Positions 30,067-43,330 are shown, counted from the stretch's first letter. The stretch is DNA of 64,000 bases from Lunularia cruciata (GCA_948567375.1 OX419757.1:61876001-61940000), one strand, 5' to 3'. Notes: generated from the sequence alone by a model not told the origin. Made by a program: numbers and translations.

Positions 30067-33000
30067 TCAAAAGGAAACGCGACAACGATGGCTGTCTAAA
30101 TACGTATTTGGAAACAAACGATTGTAGTGTGTAGTGTAAAAAATTCTTACAATCAGGAAATTATGGCCATTTGTAGGTAGATCATCCTCATGAACACGAT
30201 TTGTTGCTTCCTCAGCAAGTTTGTCCCAGTTCAGGGTGAAGGTGATCAAGGCAAGTAATGTTGCCTGTGTAGCAAGGCCGCAAATTATCCCGATCCATAG
30301 ACCCTACATATACAAAGAGAATTTATTAGCTCCATATTCACAGCTGAAAGTAACAGAGTACTGGTGGGCAAGTCAGGTTCTTATCCAAACTTCAGTTCAG
30401 TCGTTTTCATCTTTGTGATTTGTGCGATAGAAGGGAAAGGTTGGAAAACATACATATCCATCATAGTGTAACTTGAAGGCCATGAGCAAGGCAATCGGAA
30501 TGCCGACGATGTAAAATGCTCCCAAGTTCGTGTAGGCACCAAGATGTTGCCATCCGCATCCTCTTGCGACACCTGCCGATATAATCAAGAGAGAGAATAT
30601 TGAGTATCACATGCCCATTCAGTATCCATTACACAGAAGCAGCAGTTTATAACACAATCACGAATCTACAGTAGAGAACGATGGATCCCTTGGTCACGTT
30701 TCTGAGGTGGAAATTAGCAACATGAAGAAAGACTTACCGCATAAAGTTCCTTGGAATCCATCCAATATCGCAAGTGCTGCCAAGAATGGAACCATGCTTG
30801 CGACATATTGCACTACTTCTAGTTCGCTGCTGTATAGATACGGCCAAATGTTGCGGACGGAGATGAGAAGGATGGACATGATACATCCTTCGCAAAGAGC
30901 CAGAGATACTGTCAATCTGACTGCTGCCTTTGCTGCACCAGGTCGACCTGCTCCAAGTTCGTTTGATACCCTCGTGCTGCGATGGACGGCGGAAAGCATG
31001 AGTCCAGCTATCCGATTCCGGAGGTACTAAACTACGTAGACTATTGACTGCTTGAGACAGATGTCTTTGATATTGACGAGAGAAGTTAGAAACGATTTCA
31101 ACTCTTCAGTACTATCAGCAGATATACTTCCCAGACTTGTAACGTGAGAAACGAATCTCTTAAGAAAGGAGCCTTCATGATTAGTCCGCAGCAAAAGACG
31201 TGGGAATCACGAAGTAGTGCGCTCACCTTACTGCTGCGCTGAGACCGAAAGGAACCATGTACATGAGCGCGATCGTATTCAAGCTGCGCAAGAAAAGATG
31301 GTGATTAGGAATGTACAGAGGCCTGAATTGTAAAAATGTTGCAAATGTGAAGTTCGTAGGATAAGCGAATATCTCGTCTGCATATCTTCCCAACCAATAG
31401 ATTCTCGGGAATATATCTCAGAACGAAACCCGGTCATGAATCTTGTGCTGTTCTGTGCAGAAAGCTATTTGGAAAACGTTGTAGAGAGTCATGTGGGTCA
31501 CGTAAATTGAAGAGCTTACCAAATTGAGAGGGCAGATGTCTGCAACTTCGGGTTGGGGAGAAGACCAGAAAGAAGCACAATCAGTTCGAAGGACCAGTAC
31601 TCCAAACTGCAATAGTTCAGTCCCACGTGCGTAGCTCTCCTCTCAGAAAAGATATCTTTAGAAGTAGAATGCACAAATGTGTCGATCTGAAGTGCCATCA
31701 GGTAGTAGTAAAACTCAAGGAACTCTCCAAATCTCATGATCGCATGCACCAGCAGCAAACAGATAAGAGTCCATAAATGTTTATGACGATAAGTGAACTT
31801 GATTAGTCTGACGGTCGCTGTATGCAAGTAATCATAGAAAACTTAGATTCTATACAAACCAGATCATGACGGTGGATGGTACGGCAAGCTTGAGGAAGCC
31901 TCCAAGGTGATGGCACGCTTCCTTGGAGAAACCGGTCCAAGTCTTCTTGCAAGTGGGTGAGAACTTGATGTAGAGCGATAGGAAGATCACATTCAACCAC
32001 TGGGAGATTCCATTGGCGATTGCTGCCCCACGGTAGCCGATTCCAAATCGGAAAATCATAAGGTAGCACAGTGGGATGTGGAATAACAGTGTGATACCCG
32101 ATAGAACTGCCATCGGCCCCACTGCACTCTGAGTTTGCAGAAATTTTACCAATGGCTGTAGGAAAGCGTAGGCGAACAGCGTGGGAAGAAGGTATCTCGC
32201 GTATAGACCGGCGCCGTCTGAGATGGTGGGATCCTGGCCAATAGCCTTAAGAATTGGACCCATGTTCCACCAGATGCAGGCGAGAGGGACACAACAAATG
32301 TTCAGAACGATCACCGCTCTTTGAAGGAAGATACCAGACAGTCGATACTCCTTTGCCCCAAACGCTTGTCCGCACAAAGTTTCTAACGCGGAAGCCAGTC
32401 CCATCTGAGTCAAGGAAGAAGGTTGCGTTAGACCTTGCCGTCATCGTAGAAGGAAAATACCTGTCAGTTCTTCGTTTCAGTGAGAACCAAAAGCTGTTAC
32501 TTCACAACCTGAGATACCACCCCACCACTCCAAGATTCTTTCCCAGCATCCAGCTATGTCAACTGCCTGTCGTTAATAATTTGATACTATCCACTTGGAT
32601 GCTTAAACTGCAGACTATTGTGCAACACCTGTGTGACTGATGATAATCATCTGGGAACCTCTGTCGTATGTGTTCCATGCCATGAGCAGAGAAGCTTTTC
32701 ACTTGCCTGATATGTAAGCAGGACTAGAAATCAAAAACAAAAACATCTTCCTAACACCTGAGAGAAGTGGACTAAATTTCCGGTGTTTAAAGAGTTCCCG
32801 CCTATCAGTTGATGTAAAGTCGGTGACGTAACCACTGAAGTGATGCCAGAAATGATGGACTCTGAACTGTGAGGTCTCAACGTTCGTCATCGCCAGTATG
32901 CGACTCGAGAAGTAACCAATGAATCCAAATTTGATATTTGACACTGCGTACTAAGGAGCGCAACCACATGGCGTGAGCTGAGATTACATTGCGCGTTGGT

Positions 33001-33568
33001 TTCGGCAGGAGAAGTTATACTTCATCGATGGATAACTACTGCCTAGGTTCTGGTACTTAAAGACAGAAGGAATCTACACAAGTTAGATTACGTCGAATTC
33101 GCAGCCCACGAATTTCTCCGGATCCCACACGGTACGATTCCAGCATGGCAGCCAGAACGAAGACAAATGTACCTGTGAAATAACTTCAAGAACTCTTGGA
33201 TCTTGTATAGCTAGAATAACTGGACATACTGTATGAGGCAGCACAAGGCAAATAAGATATCTTACCATAACGTGGTATCCTGTAACTCCTGCGACTGAAG
33301 TAGCAATAGAAGAACTCGCCAACGCGAGCTCTCCCAAGTGTCCAACAAACATAACTGAAACCACGTTCAGCAAGTACTGCAATAAGTTCACGACGATCAT
33401 AGGTCCCGCAATCCAAAACTGCTCCCTCAGCTCCGCTACCAACCAAACCTTAAATCCCTCCTTCGCCTCTTGCGGAAATTTCTGTGATGCAGATCCATAA
33501 GTCGAGGGAGGCAAGGTTTCCACCGAATCCTCACCGTCCAACAGCGGTTGCCTCAAGTTTGGAGCCAT
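30067..33568 (-). CDS. MATE/DTX-family efflux transporter, seven exons
   Basis: A spliced gene on the minus strand: exons 33568-33266, 32404-31860, 31606-31520, 31283-31227, 30976-30738, 30572-30454 and 30303-30067. All introns are GT-AG, and the phases join exactly, giving about 528 residues, normal for plant MATE proteins. Family motifs run in order: PMIVVNLLQYLLNVVSVMFV and GHLGELALASSSIATS (exon 1), MGLASALETLCGQAFGAKEY (start of exon 2), VPSTVMIC-LEYWSFELIVLL (exons 2-3), MVPFGLSAAV and STRVSNELGAGRPG (exons 4-5), ARGCGWQHLGAYTNLGAFYI (exon 6) and GLWIGIICGLATQ (exon 7). MATE proteins are 12-helix membrane antiporters that export organic compounds with H+ or Na+; the substrate cannot be told. 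The last ~30 residues look unlike the family. A GTAAGA just after NFLI could be a donor for a missed final exon. Confidence 0.9.
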
Positions 33569-35304
33569 CTCTTTGTGATGTCACGATGCTCGTGTTCCCC
33601 CTATCGAGAGATCAAATATCGTACTGTAATTGGTTTAGTAGTGCAGCATGAGAGTAGAACGTCGAAGCACTGAGCACGGTCGGTCCTACGCGGACCTGAG
33701 AACGAAGATCCTACATGCAAGCTCTCAGCTCCTCCTGCCGACCGTCTATCGACAAAATGCCGATGCTGATTTGAGGAGCTTCATGTTCCCCCGGACTACA
33801 TATGTTCAGCCTCCACCGTCGAGAAGTGAAAAAAATTGGTAGTCTTTATCGATAAAATAGAGTTTGTAATCGTATGTCCGAGGGAGGGAAAAATATTCAC
33901 TCCTGAAATTCATGTCTGCATTTCCCCTCCTTATAGGAATGATCATGATTAGACAGGCTTGAACCCTTCAACGGTTCATTCAAAGTACTGTTAAATTGTT
34001 CCCCTCATCCGTCTTAGATCCATTCATTTTGTTAAAACGACCCACCCTGGTCACAATGGCTCTCGAGTTCGTCGCAATACCGGTCACGTGAAGAGCGCAG
34101 ACTATGGTGGATCGTTTTCATAAAATAAGGGGTCAAAATGTGAGGTCGATTTAACTATACTTTTTTATTTATCTTCCGAACGGGGACAAGCAACCATGAC
34201 GTGATCAAATACCAACTGTGGTCAATATCATACCACCGGATAACAACAAACGCACAATTCTTGATGACAGGAGTACCGACCATGACCACGTCATGTTCAA
34301 GACCGGTGTCTAATCTCAACAGTGAAACTCGATGCACATCGCGCAAAGTTCATCGAGTTTCGGCACCGCCCATCCATTTCTTCGGCATTCTCCGTTTGCC
34401 TTGCCTCCGTTAGCGAAATCTATTCTTCGGCAAGTGAGAACGCAGAAATGGTAACGTACGGAGAACGAAGAAGTAGTGGCTGATAACCGAGACTTCAATA
34501 TCAGAAGGCGACAAGAGTTCAACACGACAAACGCGAAATAACATAGAATATGAACGCTCTTTGTCCCTTCATTGCTGTCTCAAGTCCATGCCGGAAGCAA
34601 CTTTCACGAACTGGAATCCTCTTGACATCGACAGTCAAAATCGACGGCTTCAAAGAAATTTGATATGCATCGTTGGAAGATCTATATCGGCTATTGACTT
34701 TTAAGCACGCAAGTTGAACTCATTTGCAGGCAAATTTGAAGGCACTGGCACAGTTGGACAAAGCGCAGTCATGGTTCCAGAGAGCTAAAACTTTGCAAAA
34801 GCCAGTGGTTCACATTATTTAACGCATTCACTGTTTCAAGTGGCCCGTGATCGCGGGCAGTTCGTATTCGCGTCCAAATATAACTTAGTGTCTTCGGGGG
34901 ATCATATATTACGAGCCATTACGCTCCCGTAAAGGCAAAGAAGTGCCCTTTGGCCCAAAGAGTTTCGGTTCGGCGATATTTAACACATTAGAGGTGGTAT
35001 TCTACAGTGAATTGTCAGATGCCAATCTACACATGTACAATGTACACTGATTTGAATTGAAGAACGGATGAGTTCGATGATTACTCTAGAGCAAAAGGTG
35101 ACCTGAGATAACCCGTTACAAGCGATTGTTTATGTCCAATACAATTTGACATTTGTGTGAGATGAATTTTACTTTGCTTTTATGAATATAGACCACAAGT
35201 ATCCTTATGGCCTACTCTATCAAGTTTACATATATCTGAAAACCCTTAATCTACTGTTATTTTGTCTTTTCTACCGACCTCCTCAAATTGGATTCCGGAT
35301 ATTG
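33569..35304. other. 5' flank of the MATE gene
   Basis: About 1.7 kb of non-repetitive sequence upstream of the MATE start. I see no clear TATA box within 100 bases of the ATG and no other gene. Small open frames are not supported by any motif. Confidence 0.35.
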
Positions 35305-35400
35305 GGGAATAGACCCATTTCACCTTCTATGTCTTTTCCTTATACGACTTGATGGGGTCTTCCCCTCCTTCTTGTTATCCTGCGCCTTTTCTTGTTTTTT
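35305..35400 (+). repeat. Short dispersed repeat G, copy 2
   Basis: It reads CCCATTTCACCTTCTATGTC, then TTTTCCTTATACGACTTGAT and GGGGTCTTCCCCTCCTTCTT. It is the same element as at 18058, 39373 and 43660; copy 4 shares the TATGTCTTTTCCTTATACG block. Confidence 0.65.
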
Positions 35401-35630
35401 AAGATATACCCTTTTTGAATGGAAATTGGCTCCCCGGAAACGAACAATTTGCGAGATCTGCATCGACCTTGAGGCAGAATGTCCAATGATGATCGACCAG
35501 ACCACCATGGGTCTTGTGTCTCTACTCCACTATGCGATCCCATGGCTGGATCCGCTCGCATGTTAGTAATGTGTCCCGGATTAGTTTTGAGATCATGGTT
35601 GTAGGACATCACAGCAGGAGCATCACACAT

Positions 35631-35774
35631 AGCAGCGGTATATGATTCCGTTTTTTGTACTAATTACATCATGTTTATTTTCATCGAGCATATTCTTTCT
35701 CTAGCAGCGGTATATGATTCACGTTTTTAGTACTAATTACATCATGTTCATTTTCATCGAGCATATTCTTTCTC
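35631..35774. repeat. 72-bp tandem duplication
   Basis: Two units (35631-35702 and 35703-35774) start AGCAGCGGTATATGATTC and end with a TATTCTTTCTC stretch, differing at only a few bases. It is a recent local duplication with no coding sense. Confidence 0.85.
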
Positions 35775-36710
35775 ATTGATCTTGTTAATCGCCATCTCTG
35801 GCGGGAAGAACAAGACAACTAGTTTTTATTTGTATGGTGATGGAGTGAATCTTGGAGGGGAGATACAGAACTGGAGGTCGTGATCTCACAGCAACGTGCC
35901 GAGTAGTTTATCTGTTTTCTACTGTCTGATAGTAGATCATGAGTTTTATTTAATTTGGGGATATCAATTGGCCAAGTTCCAAGGTGAGATCTCTTTATTC
36001 ATATTGGAATCTTCTAATGCCATGTAGTTTTTCTAATTGCGATGAGAAGGTGAAATATGAATCTATTGATCGTTTTTTTGGAATACTATTGAGTTGGTCG
36101 ATCTGTGGTCTCGCTTTCAATCCATTACAGATATTTGGATATACTAAATCGATGGTAAAGTGAAAGAGGTACTTAATTTTAGCATAAAATCAGTAATACC
36201 AAATACAGGTGTAACCAATACATCAACACTCATATACGAGACTATGGTACGGCACGCCGGTAGAGTAAGTTAATAAAGGGAAGCCGCCGCGGTAATTCCC
36301 AAGCAGGGTGTAAAGCAACTTTCTAAATTCTAAAAAGGAGATACGCTATGTTGCTCCAAACACAGTATTTTGAGAACTGGAACATAGAAACTTGATATCG
36401 AGGTAAGCGAATTAAAACTGAGCTGTATAGAGCAAACTGACCACCAACCAACCGTCTATATTCTTTATCTTGACAGAAGTCTCCTATTCCTCATAGAGAT
36501 AGTATGGGTTCCTTGCAAAAGAGAGGAGTATTGTTGTCTCTCAACCATCATGCTCACATCTACTACTAATACTGTTGACAATACATATTAGTCACTTTAC
36601 TACTACTGTTGACCATACATATTAGTCACTTTACACGGTGCTCAGGCTTTGGTTTTCACCATTGAGCAGTTTAAAGTAAAGAATGTAGACAGTACAGTTC
36701 TCCAGTAAAG
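35775..36710. other. No recognisable gene
   Basis: It is unassigned. A short tandem repeat with the core ACATATTAGTCACTTTA occurs twice at about 36583-36635. No coding frame is supported. Confidence 0.35.
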
Positions 36711-36805
36711 TGGATGTGATAAAGATCCACCAACGGGTTTAGGGTTTAGAATAACTTGTACTAGTTCTAAACCCTAAACCCGTTGGAGGATCTTTACCAC
36801 ATCCA
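36711..36805. repeat. 41-bp inverted repeat with telomere-like core
   Basis: The left arm, 36711-36751, and right arm, 36765-36805, are reverse complements except at two positions, with a 13-base loop. Each arm contains GGGTTTAGGGTTTAG, two units of the plant telomere repeat. Candidates are a tiny foldback element, a telomere-repeat-containing promoter-type motif duplicated in inverted form, or a small-RNA precursor. Confidence 0.85.
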
Positions 36806-38123
36806 CATCGTTCAGGAGTAGACTTGAGTTTGCTTCCCTCTTCTTAGTTTCCCTCTTCTTAGTTTCCATGGTGCTTGTTGGTGGTGCATTGTTTCCAAAT
36901 GTACCTTTGGGCCATTTTTTTTGTTTCTTTCTTGGTCGCTCTCTTGAACTGATGAGCTCTCACTCTCTTTTTCTCTTCACACTTGGTCGTGCTTATATTC
37001 CTTCCCCTTTCTTGCGGGGTACTTTAAGGATATTATATCCTTTCCTCTTCACCTTTGAACCTAGACCATACTGCTGAACATCAGGGACTATGCAAAGACA
37101 TGGACTGATAGAAAGAACAACCTAACAGTGATCTGATCCGGTACACATGGAATACATGTTACGTGGAGCATGAGGTTCCCCGAATATGCCCCTAGAAGTT
37201 CTCCATGACGAGACAAAAGGAAACTCGAGATTAAGCCCTATTGTTTCATATTTTCTAGGCTTTTGCTTGTATACAAAGATGCTGGATACGATCTCAATCA
37301 GCCTGCGTTCAATGATGAAATATTTATTTCCAAGGCAACCTCATTGAAGATATGCAAATGTGTAAGAAGTCTAATAGAAAGCTGGACATGTTTACTGGAG
37401 AAGTGCACTTGCTGTCTTTCAAGTTATATTCACATCTCAATATAGATAGTGTGTAGTCATTTTACAACGCGTTTAGGATTTGGATCTTCATTTACTATAT
37501 TAAAACAGTATGTATCAGACGTGCTTAGGTTTGGGTCTTCACGTACTCACAGTTGCTATTAGTCTACATTGTGTTTGGATATAATGAACTCGACATCAGA
37601 TCATGTTCGGAATAAAAGAAAAGTTTTGATAGAGAAGGACAATATTTTACCAGGCTGGGTTACATGAGTGATAAAGGTGCGACAGCATGTAGTACCTCAA
37701 ATCTTTGCCAGAATTCCTTACAATTTTTGCTTTTTACCGAAGAGTAGAGGAAGAGAGTGAAGTTAGCTTTATCCCGATAAGGTCAAGGTATAGGGTTTCT
37801 ACTTCTCTTCCTTGCGTTTTCTTTTTTCTCTACACTTCTCTATGTTTTTGTATTTTTTCTTTTTCTTTCGGGTATACCATTTCGTCTTCTGGCCGCTTTC
37901 TCTTGCGCTTCATGGTGTCTTGACTTATTTTTATCTTATAGTTCTTTTTCTTCTTCTATCGCTAGTGTACTCGATTCATTCTAGATAGAGACGGGAGGGT
38001 TTCAGTTAGGGAATGAGAAATATCAATGGACAAAATATTGATACCCGTGAAAGTTTTTAAATTTTTTTTCTAGTATCCATATAAATGAACTCACATAGAA
38101 ATGAACGATGCCCTAAAACTTTT
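36806..38123. other. No recognisable gene; pyrimidine-rich stretches
   Basis: C/T-rich runs at about 36840-37060 and 37800-37960 produce open frames that show no protein family. A copy of GGGTTTCAGTTAGGGAATGA at about 37996 foreshadows the MITE candidate that follows. Confidence 0.35.
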
Positions 38124-38463
38124 GGGGTTTCAGTTAGGGGAATGACTGATTTCTAGGGGTACAATAGTGATTCCCGTAAAATTTTGTACATGTACTTGTA
38201 TAGAGGAACTCACCTAGATTATGGTGCCGTATTTTTATGGACGAACTTTTTATTCATTACATTTTACGAATTGCCCATAACCATAAAAGATCTTCTATCA
38301 CCAGTAAAATTTTATGTTTATGGATATTTCTCCATAAAATTTTTACATGCCCTACCACGTTATCCATAAAATCTTTGCCAGGTTATTCATAGAAATTTTA
38401 TAATTTCAGTATAAAATTTTACGAATTTCTAAGGGGAAATCGTAAAAGGCTAACTAAAACCCC
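38124..38463. mobile_element. MITE candidate, about 340 bp
   Basis: Ends GGGGTTTCAGTTAGGG (38124-38139) and GGCTAACTAAAACCCC (38448-38463) form imperfect terminal inverted repeats (13 of 16). The interior is AT-rich with many CCATAAAA and AAAATTTTA words in both orientations, as in foldback MITEs. It has no coding capacity. A target duplication was not identified, so the class is open. Confidence 0.5.
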
Positions 38464-39372
38464 TACTGGACAAACAGAACAATACTCTATCTTTCGGGAA
38501 CACCATAAGATTGGTAGGTCATAATATTAGGCGCTAGCACTTAGTCAACCCTTGCTAAACCGCAGGCGTCTGAAGATCCATTCTCCTACAGGATCTTTTC
38601 CGCTCCCACTTCAGATACATGCATGAGAACTAAGCATTTCTTACCACAGACCAATGAAAGAAAATCACCTGAGTACAGGGAAAGAAAACCGGAACGTCAG
38701 GTCAGACTTCTTCATCATCATGACGGCTTCTCAGACGGCCGTAAGAATGCATGGTGATACATGGCCAATGATAAACACATTAGTAACTAATCACTGCGCT
38801 CCTCCTCCTCTTCCTCCTCCTAAATACAAACCACAAGTCAGCGACTCATTCGCCGAACAAGACATTAATAAGGATGACTCACCAGTCGAGCCAGCCTTGT
38901 GCTTCATGGGCGTAAAGAACATTTACCTTTAGAGCACTGCAGTCCAGTTCTGTTCAAGCTCCAGGTGATTCGAGTACTGCCAAGCTTGAGTGATCCACGT
39001 TCATCGCCAAACGCGCGTCTCGAATCTCACTCAACCTCGTCTTATTATTGTCATTTGTTCTGTTCCAGTGAACATTTCTTTTCTCCTCTTGTGCACTATT
39101 CCTACAATATTTTACAGATATCCACATTCCCGGAGGTGGTCTCCATCATTGTAAAGCTTCGGTGCTCTAGGCTACCCTTCCAGCACGTGTCAATCTCCCG
39201 GACGTGCTTGGTTTTGCCCTTAAAGGCGTAGAGAGAACGTCTGCCCACTTACGAGGTCAAGTCACGGGAATTAAAGATACTCACGTTCTTACCATCATTC
39301 TAGGTTACGTATAATATACTACCTGAACATTATAAATATTCAAGCATATTTTATGGTTTTTGAGGGGCTGCT
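38464..39372. other. Unassigned; open frame of 92 codons
   Basis: An open frame at 38654-38932 includes a proline-rich APPPLPPPKYKP stretch. No domain is recognised and no splice context supports it. Nothing else is seen. Confidence 0.25.
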
Positions 39373-39460
39373 GGGGCATACCCCATTTTACCTTTTACGT
39401 TTTATCCTTGTCCGGCTTGATGCGGTTCTTTTCATCCTTCTTGTTATCTTACGCTTTCCC
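39373..39460 (+). repeat. Short dispersed repeat G, copy 3
   Basis: It reads GCATACCCCATTTTACC, then CCGGCTTGATGCGGTTCTTT, CATCCTTCTTGTTATC. It is more diverged than copies 2 and 4 but keeps the same order of blocks. Confidence 0.6.
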
Positions 39461-40399
39461 TTTTTTACACTTCTTCTTGACGATAAGAAGCCACGTGGCC
39501 ACTTTATTCAAGAATCATCGCGTACGTGGACCGTGAACAAAGTAAAGATGGTCCGTCTTTCTCCTTCTCGTCATTGACCCGAAGTTCTCCAGCACGGACG
39601 TCCGCATCTTCTCCTTATTAATTCAGTTCGGCATTTCTGTTGGCCGTAATAACACGGAATGTGGATGAAATTCAAAATATATTGTATTCACCACGATAAA
39701 CCGAGCAAAATAATATATCTCGATGAGAAAAGGAGAGAAAGTTCAGGCTTTTGAAAAAGTGCATAAACGAAGACCGAATACAAGAGTCAGAGAAGAAGAG
39801 CGAAGCCCTTCTTCATAGTAAAATGTACAAGAATTAATCACAGTTAATATTTGCATATTTGGAAGATGAGATTGAAGTATTTACAATGCAACGTAAGCTT
39901 CCGTTGTTACTGCACGTCTATATATATCCAACACCTGAGAACGTTATACAATAATCAAGTTTCTCGATCTAAAATATTAGGATGGCCAAGACTATCTATG
40001 ATAAAGATCATTAAAAAAACGAGGTGAGTTTCGACTGCTAATGCATTTCTATAGATCTAATATCTAAGTTATGGTGTAGATGGTCGAGAATATAACATGA
40101 CCGAAACTCTGTATCTAAAACACTAAAATGACCTTGACTCATTCTAACAAAGATATTTAAAAAAATATATTTAGAAGAGATAGAAGTTGATGAACGAGAC
40201 ATCTGTTGTCCATTATGGATGGTTGAATATATCCATGACTAAAGTGCATATATTTCTTTCCTCATTCTTTCGGTCCCTTTTTCCTTATCACTTCAATTTT
40301 TTCCCTAGTGTAACATCCTATTAAACACCAATTTGAAGCAATATTAAGTTTCGTTTGTTCCCATGAGGATATGGGTAAAAAATGGTCAAATGCAAAGGA
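39461..40399. other. No recognisable gene
   Basis: It is mixed composition then AT-rich; no frame or motif is supported. Confidence 0.3.
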
Positions 40400-40930
40400 A
40401 AGTATCATATTTGAATCCTTTACTATTTAACCTCTTGGGCAGAGACAACTCCCATACAATCACTATGACACCGAGAAGACAGAAAGTGTACATAACAAAG
40501 AAGAATAACTCACACTAAGAGATATAGCTCCAAAGATATCCAAGAAAGTGATGGTTCAGAAAAACAGTACTACACTCCTCCAAAGGTCTACCTTGGTTTT
40601 CAATAGACCCTTTTAAAGATGGATGTCCTAACCTTTGGAAACTGAGGCCATGTTCCAAAGAAGAAGCTCCCCTCTTCCAAAGGCATTTATCTTCCAACGA
40701 CCCTCACTCCTTCCAAAGATCTTTCTGCATGTCTTTCAAAGACAAGTATCCTACCCTTTGGAAGGTATTTATTCACCAAAGGTTGATGTCCTACACTTTG
40801 AGATGAATCATCTTCACCCAAGACCAATGTTCTATCCTTGAGCATTGAGCACCATTTGAGTATCATTGCTGGATAAGATCCTTTGATGGAGGAGGATATC
40901 CTTTGCAACGTGACCAAATTCAACTCTTAA
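40400..40930. repeat. Dispersed repeat F, copy 1
   Basis: It shares CTATTTAACCTCTTGGGC (about 40424 and 60123), then AGTGATGGTTCA-like and CCTTTGGAAG-like blocks, with about 60115-60310. It contains many TTCCAAAG/CTTTGGAA words. No coding sense is supported. Confidence 0.5.
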
Positions 40931-40959
40931 ATACATCTGAATCTCTCATATATCTATTA

Positions 40960-43330
40960 TCTTTTATTGAGCTAGTAGTGCTTCCTTAATCTATTGAACT
41001 CTATCTAGATGATTATTGGTAATAAAGAGATCATTTACATAACTGATGAAAATGACTTGTAAGAATCTCTAGCATAGAAAGTAAAGATTTGGATCAATAT
41101 TTATACCCAAAAAATTTCTGTAATATATTTACCTATACATACATTTTATGCCCAAGTCATTTTACCATAGTACATTGCTCAACTTGCATACAAAGGATGA
41201 TTAACTCTAGCAATTGGAGTACATAAATGTCTTCTTTGATAAGCACATTCATAAGTGTTGTCTTAGGATGTAGATAAAAAAATTCTATCCCACGTGATCC
41301 TATGATGATTGTGACTGACCAATATATGGACCATTTTGCCATTGAGGAAAAATATCCATGTAGTAGTGTCCTTCTTGCCATAAACCTCATGCCCCATCAC
41401 GATTTTAGTATTGGATTTGATTTTAAAACCACTTCCTGATGTGATAAACCTACATTCAACTAATTGAACAAACACTTTACAGGTCCCAAGTATGTTTTTT
41501 GACCATGGAATCATTGTTTTCTGTCATAGAAGTTTCCAATCTGGATGCGACATAGAGTTGATGACTTGAGAATTGTAACAATCAAGCTCATCATATTTGA
41601 AATCTACTATGTAGAGGTGCTTCATCTGTTTGGATAGAGCTTCCAATCCCTTATATCTAGGAATAATAGTGATTTTAGGTGGAGTAGGTTGATATCAATG
41701 TTGATTGAAATTGGTATTAGGTTGCTTGAAGGAGAAGTTATAGAGGGATGTGTTATAGGATCAACAACCGTCTGAGATTTATTTAACAAAGAGGAAGGAA
41801 ACCAAGGAATTTCAATTCAGAAGAGGGGGAGGTCATCTGGTAATAGGGATTTTGGGACCAATTTTGGGAATACGGGTTCAAAATCCCTAAAAAAAAGCAA
41901 GAAGAACTACGTTATCAACGAGATGAAATAGTCTTTTCAGAAGGTATATGAGTACCAATAGAAGGAACAGATTGGATTCTGTTATTATGAAGGGGAGCAA
42001 GCCCCTAATCACGCGAAAGAAGTAATATATCAAACTAATCGTCAAGTATATTTGAGATTTGACGAGCAGCAATTCCAAACATGTTCTTATTGAAATAAAA
42101 TTCTTGTTGATTAATATGTTTTGTTTGATGTCATGACAATGATACGCTTTGGATTGGCTTTCATAACCAATAAGGACTATGAGCATGGTATTGGAATTAG
42201 TTTGTCATATTTGATTTGATGGTGAGAAGAATGAAGGTTGTAATATGAAAACTCAAAGATGTTTCTGCTTTGGAATCATATTAATAAGCTGTTGAAAAGG
42301 CCTGGTCATTTGGATTGCTTGTGTAGAATTCCTATTTACCTATTAAGTAGGTAAATTAGTAGTTTTTGTAACTTCATCCCATAGTGACTTTGGCAGTTTT
42401 GGAATTAGCACTGTTCATCTCCATGACATTTTGATTCTTTCTCTTAGAAACTCTGTTTTGTTGTGGTATTTTTGTACAAGTCATTGTGGTAGTGAATTCT
42501 AGCACATAAAAGCAATTAAATGTAACCGATATGTATCCACTGCTCCTATATATTCTCAATTTTAAGTTGCCACTAATTTCTTACCTCCGTTTGAAGTCCT
42601 TGAATTGTTGAAGTGCAGTATGCTTCGTCTAAAGAAAATAGACCCATCTATAATGTATGTAGTCATCCATGACCATAAAGATATAGCAAGCACAAGACAT
42701 AAGTTTAGAGAGCAAAGGTCCACATAAGTCAGAGTGAATGAGCTAAAGAGGCTAAAAGTCATAGTGGTAGAGAACTTTGGAGCTTTATCTTTACTTTGAG
42801 GTAAGTCTCACACACAGACTTGTCTGATTTATAACAGCCCAGCAACAAGCTTGAAAGATACCATTAAATGTAGCTTTTGGTATTGGACTTGTCTCATTTG
42901 TTTGTGCAAAAGTTTAGCTTGAGCAATTGAACAAGTGTTGACAAGATTTGTATTTCATGTGAGATGGTCATAATCTAGATGTTAGATGAACAAAGGAGAA
43001 TAGAGAATGAAGGGATAAGTGCTATAGGAGAAGTATTTTTCAACAGGGACTTCAAACGAGATTTACTACATAGCTTATATAGATTATTTGTGGGCTCTCT
43101 ATCTTCATAACGAAGCATTTTCTTGGGATTTCCTCCTTAAAAATAGCTAGCAATTGTAAGAGTTAAAGAGAGCTATGTAGCCTTTGTCCATAAGCTTTCC
43201 AATAAAAGAAGATTTTTCTTAACATGGCATGTAATAAGTATTTGTTCTGATCAAGTAGAACATAACACTTTCCTTTTGTAGAGAGATTGTACCCGTTATG
43301 ACCTTATTATGGTTAGATTAAGTTTGACAA
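40960..43330 (-). mobile_element. Decayed Ty1/copia element (integrase to RT)
   Basis: On the minus strand, from high to low coordinates: an integrase core start (HSDLCGP-like near 42745, then ACYIFMVMDDYIHYRWVYFL near 42650) and IPQQNRVSKRKNQNVMEMNS near 42450, the classic PQQNGV-ERKN block. Next come linker remains at 42186-41887, and RT with GIEFFYLHPKTTLMNVLIKE near 41290 and FISYVNDLFITNNHLDRVQ near 41045-40990. The YVDD box is YVND. Stops and shifts throughout make it dead. LTRs were not found. 42800-43330 should hold gag or the integrase N-terminus, but I cannot read it. Confidence 0.75.

Noticed and set aside
36283-36305. GCCGCGGTAATTCC, resembling the 530 loop of small-subunit rRNA
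   Set aside because: Similarity ends within about 15 bases on each side; no rRNA gene fragment is supported.
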